The notes beneath the pieces were generated by a model. That model searched no databases. It was not told the origin of the DNA and saw only the letters and a list, made by a program, of their open reading frames with translations. A program made the position numbers and the translations under genes. This document shows positions 30,806 to 38,481 of a stretch of 49,325 bases of DNA, piece after piece (positions within the stretch are counted from its first letter, which is position 1; the number at the start of each line of letters is the position of its first letter). The DNA lies in assembly GCA_020725925.1 (NCBI GenBank), contig DYTN01000013.1, positions 1 through 49,325 on the forward strand, read 5' to 3'. This stretch comes from Methanobacteriota archaeon (lineage in GTDB: Archaea > Thermoplasmatota > Thermoplasmata > UBA10834).

Positions 30806-30946
30806 TCAGTTCCCCAGGAACCTCGGCTTCGGCATCCCTTCCTTCTTCAGGACCAGCTGGATAGGCGCGTTGTGGCATTTGGCCGCGGCCTGCTCGTCCT
30901 CGTAGAGCTTGCCGCACCTGAAACACTTGTACAGTCGCTTGTCCAT
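30806..30946 (-). CDS. Small zinc-ribbon-like protein, 46 aa
   Basis: The ORF runs from ATG 30946 to TGA 30806-30808. It has a CxxC pair (CFRCGKLY near residues 8-15), then a third Cys in AAKCHNAP near 25, with a His beside it, and a PxP tail. The pattern is a small rubredoxin-like or zinc-finger knuckle. It is on the strand of the Hdr cluster and 97 bases after the 90-aa gene. A start GTG or different ATG is not available nearby. I cannot name a family. Confidence 0.65.
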   Translation of the reverse strand: MDKRLYKCFRCGKLYEDEQAAAKCHNAPIQLVLKKEGMPKPRFLGN

Positions 30947-31043
30947 CCTTGGCCTCTCCGGGTCCTTCCGGGCCTGCGACTACCTTCAACCGCAAGGTCG
31001 GTAATGAACTTTGCCAGGTCAGAGGTCCCCCGGTCGCGGTCCG

Positions 31044-31316
31044 CTACTTCTGCATGTGCTTGGCCAGCACGTCCTTCGAGTCGGCCGTCAGCTTCGCGTC
31101 CTGGGCCGCGAGCTCCTTCTCGAGCGCCTCCAGGGAGGCGGGTCCCTTCAGGAAGACGGGAATGTAGCATGTCGTGGTATCGATGTTGAGCACAGCGACG
31201 AGCTCCTTGTCGTCGAGCGTCTTATCCTCCACGGCCGCCTTGAAATCGACGAACGGTCTCAGGTCCGGAGGCACGTTCTTCACCTCGGTTATTGCCACAA
31301 GGCGAGCGACGTGCAT
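31044..31316 (-). CDS. Hypothetical protein behind hdrB, 90 aa
   Basis: No family is recognised. The protein has a beta-alpha start (HVARLVAITEVKNVPPDLRPFVDF), a central stretch with one Cys (DTTTCYIPVFLKG) and a helical end (LEKELAAQDAKLTADSKDVLAKH). There are no membrane segments or metal motifs. It begins 15 bases after the stop of hdrB and should be in the same transcript, so it may be an accessory of the Hdr complex; this is inference. Confidence 0.65.
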   Translation of the reverse strand: MHVARLVAITEVKNVPPDLRPFVDFKAAVEDKTLDDKELVAVLNIDTTTCYIPVFLKGPASLEALEKELAAQDAKLTADSKDVLAKHMQK

Positions 31317-31331
31317 CTCCGGACCTCTCCC

Positions 31332-32183
31332 TCAGAGGGCTACTTTGACCTGGTGCACTTCGAGCCCGAGCTTCTCCTTCTCGAGGCCGAACGCGAGGCC
31401 CAGGAGTTGCGACAGGTGCAGGACCGGTATCTTGTACTCCTTAAGCTGGACCTGGCCGGCGTCGTACTGCAGGTGGCAGAACGGGCAGCAGTCCACGATG
31501 ACCTCCACGCCCGCGGAGGTCATGTTCTTCAGGTTGTCCGCGGTCATCTTGAGCGCTACATCTGGGGTCCTCGCCCTCACGCCCCCGCCCGCGCCGCAGC
31601 ACGTGCCCTTGTCCTTGTACACCACACTGGTCATGCCCGCGGCCTCGACTATGTCGTCGAAGATGTGCGGGCGCTCGGCGTCGTCGATCTTCTTGATGTT
31701 CGAGGGCTTCAGGAAGTGGCAGCCGTAGTGCACGGCCGCCTTCAGGCTCTTGCCCCCCTTCACCTTCGACTTGATCGCCTCGAGGCCGACGTCCCGGTAG
31801 AGCAGCTCCACGAAGTGCCTCACCTTCACGGTGCCGTTGTACTCCATGCCCGTGGCGTCCTTCAGTATCTTGTTGATCTTCTTCCTCAGGTCAGGGTCGT
31901 GGTTCAGCTTGTGCGCCACCTCGAACAGCGTGTCGAAACAGCCGTTGCAGATCGTCACGATGTCCATGCCCATCTTCTCGGCGATGGCGAGGTTCCTCGC
32001 AGCCACGGCCATCCAGTACTGCTGGTCGAACGAGCGCATGACCCCTGGCGCGGGGCAGCAGCTCGCGCCCTGCATGTCCACGAGCTCGACCCCGAGGGAC
32101 TTCATGACCTCCCTCGTGGAGCTCTCGATGCCTGGGTACCTGAGTGGCATGATGCAGCCCAGGAAGAACGCATGCTTCGCCAT
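31332..32183 (-). CDS. hdrB: HdrB-like heterodisulfide reductase subunit (two CCG domains)
   Basis: HdrB holds the active site of heterodisulfide reductase. Two complete CCG motifs are seen: C10, C42-C43, C79 and C82 (GASCCPAPG, CNGCFDTL), and a second set with GCHF, TCCGAGGG and DCCPFCHLQYD. Each set can bind a non-cubane iron-sulfur cluster. The length of 283 aa is normal. The gene starts directly after the TAG of hdrC, so HdrC and HdrB should form a complex. No hdrA lies in this window, and the organism need not be a methanogen: HdrBC-like proteins are widespread in other anaerobes, where the electron acceptor may be another disulfide. Confidence 0.92.
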   Translation of the reverse strand: MAKHAFFLGCIMPLRYPGIESSTREVMKSLGVELVDMQGASCCPAPGVMRSFDQQYWMAVAARNLAIAEKMGMDIVTICNGCFDTLFEVAHKLNHDPDLRKKINKILKDATGMEYNGTVKVRHFVELLYRDVGLEAIKSKVKGGKSLKAAVHYGCHFLKPSNIKKIDDAERPHIFDDIVEAAGMTSVVYKDKGTCCGAGGGVRARTPDVALKMTADNLKNMTSAGVEVIVDCCPFCHLQYDAGQVQLKEYKIPVLHLSQLLGLAFGLEKEKLGLEVHQVKVAL

Positions 32184-32705
32184 CTACTTCCCTCCCGTCT
32201 CGACGAGCTTGTCGAACCCGCACGCCTGCGCGATCTTCTTCACCTGCTCGAGCGCGTCCGCGTGCGCGAACACGGTCGGAGGCGTCTCCTGCAGCCCGAG
32301 CTTCTTCCTCAGGGCCTTGTCCTCGTCCCTGAGCGACACCAGGTGCCCCGTCTTCGATATCAGCTGGGCGACCTTCTTGTGCGCGTCCGCTATGTAGCCC
32401 TTTCGGACGGCCATGTTCCTGAGCGCCATGATGATGTCCACGATCTCGACCCCTCGCGGGCACCTCTCGTAGCACGTGTAGCAGGTCGTGCACAGCCAGA
32501 GGTCGTCCGACGGAAGGACATCCTCCTCGAAGCCCAGCTGGGCCCTCCTCACTACCTTCCTCACCCTGAACGCAGTCTGCCTCCCCGATGGACAGCTGCC
32601 CGTACAGGTCCCGCATTGGAAGCAGAGGTTGACAGTCTTGCCACCTGCCTCAACGACCTTCCTTGTGAACTCCGGATTCGGCTCCTTAGCTTCCGCCAAG
32701 ACCAA
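32184..32705 (-). CDS. hdrC: HdrC-like iron-sulfur subunit
   Basis: The protein (173 aa) contains two [4Fe-4S] motifs: C28, C31, C34, C38 (CFQCGTCTGSC) and C72, C75, C78, C82 (CTTCYTCYERC). Between and after them are helices typical of HdrC (VRKVVRRAQLGFEEDVLPS, VEIVDIIMALRNMAV). HdrC passes electrons to HdrB. The gene is first in the series hdrC-hdrB-90 aa-46 aa. It ends in TAG, and the HdrB ATG follows without gap. Confidence 0.92.
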   Translation of the reverse strand: MVLAEAKEPNPEFTRKVVEAGGKTVNLCFQCGTCTGSCPSGRQTAFRVRKVVRRAQLGFEEDVLPSDDLWLCTTCYTCYERCPRGVEIVDIIMALRNMAVRKGYIADAHKKVAQLISKTGHLVSLRDEDKALRKKLGLQETPPTVFAHADALEQVKKIAQACGFDKLVETGGK

Positions 32706-32764
32706 TCACCGGGACTGGCTATGCCGGCGGGATATTTGAGAGTTTTGCTGATAAGGGAAAAGCG

Positions 32765-33589
32765 TTATCCCTTCCGGTAAAACCAGGCCTCCCTGGCCTC
32801 CTCAAGGAACAAGGGCAGGTCCTCGTGCTCCGTGCACTCCAGCGCCATCATCGAGTGCAAGGACCATTTCTGGTCCTTGGCCCCCTCGGCCCTGACGACG
32901 CCGTTCCTTGCAAGGCTCCTGTTGACGAAGTAGCTCAGGTCCGTCCGGTCGACCATCGTGGGCTCGTAAATCACGCGGACGATCTCATGGGGTATGTCCT
33001 TCTCCGTCATGAATCTGAAGGCCAGCCTCTGGGCTCCGAAGGCGAGCTTCGCGAACCTGGGCCCCTCGTCCTTGAACAGGAGCATGTCCGAGCCTATCTC
33101 GGTGCTCTCGGCCTCGGGGGCCCTCTCCATGGCGTACATGGCGTCGTCGAGGACGACGCAGTCCACCTTCGCCTCGTCCATCAGCCTCAGGTTGGCCTCG
33201 TCCGTGGAGATGGTCACGACGCACGCCTTCCCCGCATCCGAGAGCTCCGTCGCCGCGGCGAGGAGGCAGCGTTCAGAGACGACAGTGCCAGCTACCCTGA
33301 GAACGGTCGGATCCTCGAGCCTCAGCTCGTATGCCTTGAAGCGCCTCAGCAGCTCCAGCCCTGCCTTGGTGAGCCTGCTCCCCCGGCTCGTGGAGGAGAT
33401 GAGCTCGGCATCTGCCTTCTCCTCGATCTCCCTGACGTACTTGTGCAGGACGGGCGTAGACAGCCCGAGGGACTCGGCTGCCTTCTTCATGCTGCCCCTT
33501 CTGTGCAACGCCGCCAGGGCCTCCATCTGCCTGTGGGTGATCTCCTGGCCATCGGATACGAACACTACCCTGGGCCTCACGTCGACCAT
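32765..33589 (-). CDS. ModE/LysR-like transcriptional regulator
   Basis: The N-terminal winged helix (ITHRQMEALAALHRRGSMKKAAESLGLSTPVLHKYVREIEEK) is of the LysR/ModE type. The rest (about 200 aa) has the alternating pattern of a type-2 periplasmic-binding fold (VLRVAGTVVSERCLLAA, AKVDCVVLDDAMYAM), suggesting an oxyanion, metal or small-molecule sensor. Full LysR homology is weak, so the ligand cannot be stated. It starts three bases after the TAG of the ABC-2 permease and likely belongs to the same operon, probably as its regulator. Confidence 0.8.
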   Translation of the reverse strand: MVDVRPRVVFVSDGQEITHRQMEALAALHRRGSMKKAAESLGLSTPVLHKYVREIEEKADAELISSTSRGSRLTKAGLELLRRFKAYELRLEDPTVLRVAGTVVSERCLLAAATELSDAGKACVVTISTDEANLRLMDEAKVDCVVLDDAMYAMERAPEAESTEIGSDMLLFKDEGPRFAKLAFGAQRLAFRFMTEKDIPHEIVRVIYEPTMVDRTDLSYFVNRSLARNGVVRAEGAKDQKWSLHSMMALECTEHEDLPLFLEEAREAWFYRKG

Positions 33590-33592
33590 CGT

Positions 33593-34738
33593 CTATCTCC
33601 TCTTCCTCAGGCTGTAAGCGCTCAGCAGGAGCATGATGCCTGCGAATATCACGAGCACGGCGAACTCCGGCCAAATGCTTCCCATGCCCCACCCCCTGAT
33701 CATAATCGACCTCATGCCCTCGACCGCATAGGTGAGCGGTACGAAGTAGGATACAGGTCTGAGGAAGGCGGGCACGGCCTCTATGGGCCAGAACACCCCT
33801 GACAGCAGGAGCGACGGGAAGAGTATCAGGGGGATGAACTGGATGGCCTGGAACTCGTTCTTGGCCAACGACGAGAGCAGGAACCCCATGCCCTGGTTCC
33901 CGGCGCCGAACACGAATATGATCAGGAGCACTGTGAACGGGTTCCCGACTATCTGTATCTCGAACAGGGCCACCGCTGTGAGTATGATCACAATCGACTG
34001 CACGAGTCCCACGAGCCCGAACGCGAGTGCGTATCCGGCTACGATCTCGCCCTCAGTGACGGGCGTTGTCAGGAGCCTGTCGAGGGTGGACGTTGTCCGT
34101 TCGTGTATGAACGATATTATCGACAGCATGAACGTTACCATCATGGCCGCGAGGCCCATGACGCCCGGCGCGAAGAAGTCGATGAACCTCGCGCCCTCGC
34201 CATAGACGAGGTCTGTCGAGATGGAGATGGGCACGACGAAGGCGCTCGTGCCCAGGACGGCCCTGATGGCGGTCAGGATGTCGTTGCTGATCGCCTGTAC
34301 TATGTTCGGGTTGGTGCCGTCCGCGATGAGCCTCACGAGGGCCGACTGGCCGGTTCCGTCCCCCGCGATGGCAGCAGCGTCCTGCGTGAAGGTCTCGTTG
34401 AAGAATATGATCGCCCATATGTCGGCGTCCTCCACCTTCTCCCTGCCTATCGCGACGGGATCTAAGTAGGCGTCCGAGGGACTGTAGACACGAACGATGT
34501 CCAGCGTGTCCCTGGTCCCCAGCTCCGAGATGATCGCGCCGGCCATGGACTGGTTGGCAGGGGCCTGGTCCAGGTTGACCACACAAACGTCGATGTTCTT
34601 GACATCCCCTCCGAACGTGTATCCGAAGATGGTGATCATGATCAAGGGCATGAACACCAGGAAGCCGATGGTCCTTCTGTCGTGTTTGAGGGACCTCAGG
34701 TTCTTGCGGGCAATCGCGAGGACCCTGTCCAGCCTCAG
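33593..34738 (-). CDS. ABC-2 type transporter permease (probable CTG start)
   Basis: The protein (381 aa) has an N-terminal helix (IGFLVFMPLIMITIFGYTF), a large extracellular-type domain (VVNLDQAP to GEGARFIDFFAPG) and five further helices (GLAAMMVTFMLSIISF, IVAGYALAFGLVGLVQSIVIIL and on), as in ABC-2 exporter permeases. In the reading frame there is no ATG, GTG or TTG between the ATPase stop and the first helix. CTG at 34738-34736 overlaps the ATPase TGA as CTGA and has GGTGG seven bases before. I infer a non-standard CTG start, translationally coupled. The alternative, GTG 34867, would prefix 43 residues translated from the ATPase gene in another frame. Confidence 0.85.
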   Translation of the reverse strand: MRLDRVLAIARKNLRSLKHDRRTIGFLVFMPLIMITIFGYTFGGDVKNIDVCVVNLDQAPANQSMAGAIISELGTRDTLDIVRVYSPSDAYLDPVAIGREKVEDADIWAIIFFNETFTQDAAAIAGDGTGQSALVRLIADGTNPNIVQAISNDILTAIRAVLGTSAFVVPISISTDLVYGEGARFIDFFAPGVMGLAAMMVTFMLSIISFIHERTTSTLDRLLTTPVTEGEIVAGYALAFGLVGLVQSIVIILTAVALFEIQIVGNPFTVLLIIFVFGAGNQGMGFLLSSLAKNEFQAIQFIPLILFPSLLLSGVFWPIEAVPAFLRPVSYFVPLTYAVEGMRSIMIRGWGMGSIWPEFAVLVIFAGIMLLLSAYSLRKRR

Positions 34739-35514
34739 GTTCCCACCTTCCTGGCCATCGTCATGAAGGCGGATTCGAGGTCGCTGGTCGAGGTCATGGC
34801 CATGAGCTCCTTGGGCGTCCCCTCGCCTATGAGCCTCCCGAGCCGCATCATGCCCACGAGGTCGCACCTGACCGCCTCGTCCATGTAGTGCGTGGTCATG
34901 ATCACCGTCTTGCCCCTGGCCTTCAGGTCGGCGAAGTACTTCCAGAAGCCAACCCGGAGCTCAGGGTCGACGCCGACGGTCGGCTCGTCCAGGAAGACCA
35001 CCTCGGGGTCGTGCATGAGCGCGCACGCGAGCGAGGTCCTGTGCTTCATGCCTCCGCTGAGCTGCGACACCAGCGCGTCCCTGCGATCGGAGAGGTCAAT
35101 CACCTTGAGCAGCTCCCGCTCACGCTTCTCGAACAGCTCCCTGTCCATGGAGTAAAGCCTGGAGAACAGCTCCAAGTTCTCGTGCACGGTCAGGTCCGCG
35201 TATATGGCCATCTCCTGGGGCATGTAGCCGATCCTGGAGATGTTGTCCACTATGGGGACCTTCTCTCCAAGCACGTACGCCTTCCCCGCCGTCGGCCTCA
35301 GGAGCCCGACGAGCATCTTGATCGCGGTCGTCTTGCCGGAGCCGTTCGGGCCTATCATCCCGTAGAGCAGCCCGGGCCCGACCTTGAGGTCGAGGTCGTC
35401 CACGGCCACGAGGTCTTCGAACTCCTTCCGGAGCCTGTGCGTGCGGACTATGTCGCCCGCTCCTTCGAGCATCCTCGTCATCTTCGTCCCCTTTCCGCCG
35501 CCCGCCCCGCTCAT
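34735..35514 (-). CDS. ABC-2 exporter ATPase
   Basis: The protein (259 aa) is a single nucleotide-binding domain: Walker A GPNGSGKTT at 55-63, Q-loop MPQEMAIYADL, signature LSGGMKHR, Walker B VVFLDEPTVGVDP and switch His in TTHYMDEA. It begins with a Gly-rich tail that may be longer than the real protein; an ATG at residue 12 or 15 is also possible. It pairs with the downstream permease to pump out an unknown compound, and the regulator gene follows both. The 247 bases upstream (35515-35761) contain no gene. Confidence 0.94.
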   Translation of the reverse strand: MSGAGGGKGTKMTRMLEGAGDIVRTHRLRKEFEDLVAVDDLDLKVGPGLLYGMIGPNGSGKTTAIKMLVGLLRPTAGKAYVLGEKVPIVDNISRIGYMPQEMAIYADLTVHENLELFSRLYSMDRELFEKRERELLKVIDLSDRRDALVSQLSGGMKHRTSLACALMHDPEVVFLDEPTVGVDPELRVGFWKYFADLKARGKTVIMTTHYMDEAVRCDLVGMMRLGRLIGEGTPKELMAMTSTSDLESAFMTMARKVGT

Positions 35515-35724
35515 CCTCTTGCACCCTTCGGCCGGGTCCCTAGCCGGAGAAGTCCGTGGTACATCATGAACTTAGCCGGCGAAACGCTCGCAGTCATATC
35601 GAGAACGAGGTATATCCGGACAACGGCGAGAAGGGATATCCCTCCTCGTGAGTTCTGAATGCCTGACCGCCTCAGCCACCTACTGACTAGCCCTTCTTCC
35701 AGGACGGTTCTCGGTCCATCAAGC

Positions 35725-35732
35725 GTTATATA
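35725..35732 (+). promoter_or_regulatory. TATA box of the GTPase operon
   Basis: The octamer gttatata is centred 33 bases before ATG 35762 and matches the archaeal consensus well, giving a short leader. Confidence 0.6.
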
Positions 35733-35761
35733 GCCATCCCGGCATTTTCCTACGATTCTGA

Positions 35762-36274
35762 ATGCCCTCAGGAAAATACATCATCAAGCTATGTCTCCTG
35801 GGCGACGGCGCGGTCGGGAAGACCAGCCTTGTCCGCAGGTTTGTTTTCGACGTCTTCGACGACAAATACCTGAAATCCTTTGGGACGAAGGTGTCGAAGA
35901 AGAGCCTCACGGTTGGCGATGCCAACGTGGACCTCATGATATGGGACATACTCGGCCAGAAGACCCAGGAGTCGCTCCACGCGGCCTACTACAAGGGCGC
36001 TGCCGGGGCCTTAGCCGTGTGCGACTTCACCAGGCCGGAGACGATGAAGAACCTCAAGTCCTGGCTCGGCAGCTTCCGCTCGGTCGTGGGAGACCAGCCG
36101 ATCATAATACTCGCCAACAAGTCCGACCTCGAGAAGAAGTTCACGATGGTTGAAGTCGAATCCTTCGGGGCATCTCTCAACTGCCCTGTGATGGAGACCA
36201 GCGCCAAGACAGGTCAGAACGTCGAGCTCGCATTCTCCGAGATGGGCAAGAAGCTGATGGAGGCGGTTCAGTGA
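35762..36274 (+). CDS. Ras/Rab-like small GTPase
   Basis: The protein (170 aa) has every G-box of a Ras-superfamily GTPase: G1 GDGAVGKTS at 14-22, G2 Thr near 42, G3 WDILGQ at 61-66 with the catalytic Gln 66 (Gln 61 in Ras), G4 NKSD at 119-122 and G5 SAK at 147-149. It is closer to Rab-type than to MglA-type proteins, in which the G3 region differs. No C-terminal Cys for lipid attachment exists. Such GTPases occur in Thermoplasmata and Asgard archaea, but targets are unknown. The stop overlaps the GTG of the V4R-DUF835 gene (GTGA), so the two are coupled. A Roadblock partner is encoded at 17565. Confidence 0.95.
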   Translation: MPSGKYIIKLCLLGDGAVGKTSLVRRFVFDVFDDKYLKSFGTKVSKKSLTVGDANVDLMIWDILGQKTQESLHAAYYKGAAGALAVCDFTRPETMKNLKSWLGSFRSVVGDQPIIILANKSDLEKKFTMVEVESFGASLNCPVMETSAKTGQNVELAFSEMGKKLMEAVQ

Positions 36275-37203
36275 GGCCTCTCCCGTTCTTCGTCATGCCC
36301 GGCATAGCCCTCGCTCATCTTCGGGAGGAGCTCGACATCGTGGAGGGCGAGCAGCGGGCGAGGCTCATGCTCTACAGGTACGGGCAGAGGTGCGGCCGGG
36401 CGCTCGTAGAGAGCTTCGGGCTGAATTGCGCCGATCTCTCAGAGGTCAAGTCCGTCATCGAGCCAGTGTGGATGGAGGCAGGGCTGAGTAGGTTGAGGGT
36501 CGAATCCCTGGAGGAGAGCGAGATGGTCGTCAACCTCGAGGAGTCCGTCGAGGCGAAGGAGGGCAACTCCTGCGACTTCAGCAGGGGGTACCTGTCGGGC
36601 ATAGTGTCCCAGCTCACGGGCAAGAGGTACGAGATCGACGAGGTCGAATGCGTGAGCAGCGGCTACATGGCCTGCGTGATGCAGGTCTATGAGGTCGTCG
36701 ACGTGCTGAGACCTGCGAGGGTCCGAGAGGAGGACACGCAGAGGAAGTACAACCTCGAGTCCGGCTACTCGTACCTTATCAAGGAGGAGATCCCGGATCA
36801 GGCGTTCGACATTTTCGTGGATGCGGTGAAGCACGGGGTGCCCGCGCTGTGCGTCACGAGGGAGTACCCGGAGAAGGTGAAGGACAGGTTCGAGCTGAAG
36901 GGCGTGCCGTTCCTCTGGCTCTCGATGGACCAGGAGAAGAGCTACTCCCGGGACCCGTCGAACCTGGCGCTCCTGTACTCTGACGTGAAGACGTTCATCT
37001 CGGAGAACAGGAACTGCGTGGTGCTCGTGTCTGGGATAGAGTACCTCATCTCTCAGAACGGCTTCCCGAAGGTATTGAAGCTGCTTCAGCATGTGAACGA
37101 CAAGATCGCCGTCACGGACTCGACGCTACTCACCACGGTCAGCCCCTTGACGCTCGCGGAACAGGACCTCAAGATGCTCGAGAAGGAGATGCGCTCCTTC
37201 TGA
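36271..37203 (+). CDS. V4R domain fused to DUF835
   Basis: The protein (310 aa) has an N-terminal V4R domain (about 25-145; FSRGYLSGIVSQLTGKRYEIDEVECVSSGYMACVMQV) and a C-terminal DUF835 domain (about 165-305; GYSYLIKEEIPDQAFDIFVDAVKHGVPALCVTREYP, then CVVLVSGIEYLISQNGFPKVLKLLQHVND). DUF835 is a ParA/KaiC-like domain of unknown role, mostly in archaea and often next to sensors. Start is GTG 36271, overlapping the GTPase stop by four bases. The V4R module gives a possible input and the GTPase a possible output. Confidence 0.85.
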   Translation: MRPLPFFVMPGIALAHLREELDIVEGEQRARLMLYRYGQRCGRALVESFGLNCADLSEVKSVIEPVWMEAGLSRLRVESLEESEMVVNLEESVEAKEGNSCDFSRGYLSGIVSQLTGKRYEIDEVECVSSGYMACVMQVYEVVDVLRPARVREEDTQRKYNLESGYSYLIKEEIPDQAFDIFVDAVKHGVPALCVTREYPEKVKDRFELKGVPFLWLSMDQEKSYSRDPSNLALLYSDVKTFISENRNCVVLVSGIEYLISQNGFPKVLKLLQHVNDKIAVTDSTLLTTVSPLTLAEQDLKMLEKEMRSF

Positions 37204-37234
37204 CGCTCAGGATGGGATCTCTCTGAAGTACGGC

Positions 37235-37675
37235 GTGATCGTGTGCCCCAAGTGCGGCATGGCCAAGGGTGTCAAGGCCAACAAGAAGACCACCTCATGC
37301 CAGTGCGGGCGCGAGATAGACATGTCCAGAGTCAAAATCATGTTCCTCACCGATTCGCCGATGGAGCTAGCGGAGTCCGTGGCAAGGGCCAACGCCGCCC
37401 TGAGGGGAGGGGAGCAGCTTCCTCGGGAGAAGAAGGCCAGGAGCAGGTCGCCCTACGCTTTGGCCGCGGAGAGCGCGAAGTCCGCCAAGGACCCGCTCGA
37501 GCGCCTGCGTATAATCGCCCAGGAGCTCACGAGGCTCAAGTCGGGATTCGCGATCGAGGACCTACGAAAGGTGGCCAGCATACTGGGCAAGAATTCTGCG
37601 GATGACATGCTCGCGCGCATGCTCGAGCACAACATGGTCTATGAGGCGGGCGAGGGCGTGTACCGGTCGGTCTGA
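37235..37675 (+). CDS. Zinc-ribbon and winged-helix-like protein, 146 aa
   Basis: An N-terminal zinc ribbon (CPKCGMAKG, then SCQCGRE, cysteines at 4, 7, 22 and 24) is followed by a linker and a helical C-terminus (KDPLERLRIIAQELTRLKSGFAIEDLRKVASILG, then ADDMLARMLEHNMVYEAGEGVYRSV). The end has the shape of a winged helix, as in the C-termini of Mcm-like or replication proteins. It begins with GTG 37235, 31 bases after the V4R-DUF835 stop, and may belong to that operon. Role: nucleic-acid binding, inferred only. Confidence 0.75.
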   Translation: MIVCPKCGMAKGVKANKKTTSCQCGREIDMSRVKIMFLTDSPMELAESVARANAALRGGEQLPREKKARSRSPYALAAESAKSAKDPLERLRIIAQELTRLKSGFAIEDLRKVASILGKNSADDMLARMLEHNMVYEAGEGVYRSV

Positions 37676-37682
37676 TCACACA

Positions 37683-38393
37683 TCATCTCTTCATGAGCCG
37701 CTTGGCGTCCCTGACTAGTGCTGGCAGGGACTGCCTGTGTATCTTCTGGTAGCTGTACACGACGACTGCAGCCGCGCCCACCAGGCCGACCAGGTTGAGG
37801 GGCGGCTCGATGATCTCCACTGAGAAGAACGACTCGTAGAGCAGCCCGAAGGCGATGTGTATGAGGAGCGCTTCCGGGAAGTAGCCCTTGACGTCGCCTC
37901 GCGCGACCCCCACGCCGATCAGCGCGGTCGTCGAGCCGTGGAGCAGGACGAACAGGACACCCAACATTGCGACCGCCACGGCATCGGCGACCTGTGGCTC
38001 CTCGAGCCCCAGCAGGAACACGTAGACTGTTGCGAACGTGAAGGTCGAGGAGATGCCCAGGCCGAGCGAGAGCCCGTAGAACGCTGTGTCGACCTTCCTT
38101 GCGAACCTGGGGAAGTTGAGTATCACGAGCTTCATCAGCTCCTCCATGAGCGCGAAGCCCACGATCAGCACCAGGACGGTCTCCGCGGCGGCAATGGTCC
38201 TGCCCCAGCTCTCGAAGGCGAACAGGACCATCCCCAGCACCACGCCGAGCGCGAAGAACGCGAACATCTTCCTGTCGTCGAAGTACGGCTTCTCGACACG
38301 AGGGAAGGTGTAGTCCCTGAGCGTGTAGTACATCAGCAGCATCGCGGGCGCGAACCCTGCCGCGGCGCCCGCGATCTGAAGCAGGTCGACCAT
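37683..38393 (-). CDS. PrsW-like intramembrane metalloprotease
   Basis: From ATG 38393 the protein (236 aa) has six to seven membrane helices with the family motifs of the PrsW/CAAX-type group: ALMEELMK (Glu 84-Glu 85) in one helix, a histidine in LHGSTTALIGVG, and another in LLIHIAFGLLYES. PrsW cleaves an anti-sigma factor in Bacillus; archaeal members have unknown targets. The frame is open to 38483, but a TATA-like box at 38419-38429 puts transcription just before 38393, so a leaderless transcript is likely. It is divergent from the 92-aa zinc-ribbon gene with both promoters in 38394-38481. Confidence 0.82.
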   Translation of the reverse strand: MVDLLQIAGAAAGFAPAMLLMYYTLRDYTFPRVEKPYFDDRKMFAFFALGVVLGMVLFAFESWGRTIAAAETVLVLIVGFALMEELMKLVILNFPRFARKVDTAFYGLSLGLGISSTFTFATVYVFLLGLEEPQVADAVAVAMLGVLFVLLHGSTTALIGVGVARGDVKGYFPEALLIHIAFGLLYESFFSVEIIEPPLNLVGLVGAAAVVVYSYQKIHRQSLPALVRDAKRLMKR

Positions 38394-38418
38394 TCCAACG
38401 CGCTGTAACTCTGCTGGG

Positions 38419-38429
38419 ATTATAAGTAG
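38419..38429 (-). promoter_or_regulatory. TATA box of the PrsW-like gene
   Basis: The reverse strand reads ctacttataat, centred about 30 bases before ATG 38393. It lies back-to-back with the promoter of the divergent gene. Confidence 0.55.
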
Positions 38430-38440
38430 TCTGGTGCAAC

Positions 38441-38448
38441 GTTTATTA
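38441..38448 (+). promoter_or_regulatory. TATA-like box and strong ribosome-binding site of the zinc-ribbon gene
   Basis: Gtttatta lies 37 bases before ATG 38482. A consensus AGGAGGT at 38470-38476 follows, five bases before the ATG, and decides the start over the longer frame from 38434. Confidence 0.55.
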
Positions 38449-38481
38449 CGGGATACAGGGCTTGTACTCAGGAGGTCAAAC

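Noticed and set aside
31011-32780. 589-codon open frame on the + strand
   Set aside because: It lies opposite the hdrB/hdrC genes. Its His- and Leu-rich translation (many HDL, VQ, RHL runs) is typical of the antisense of GC-rich coding DNA, and hdrB/hdrC have clear cysteine motifs.
32825-33802. 325-codon open frame on the + strand
   Set aside because: Antisense of the ModE/LysR-like regulator, with no motif and shadow-type composition.
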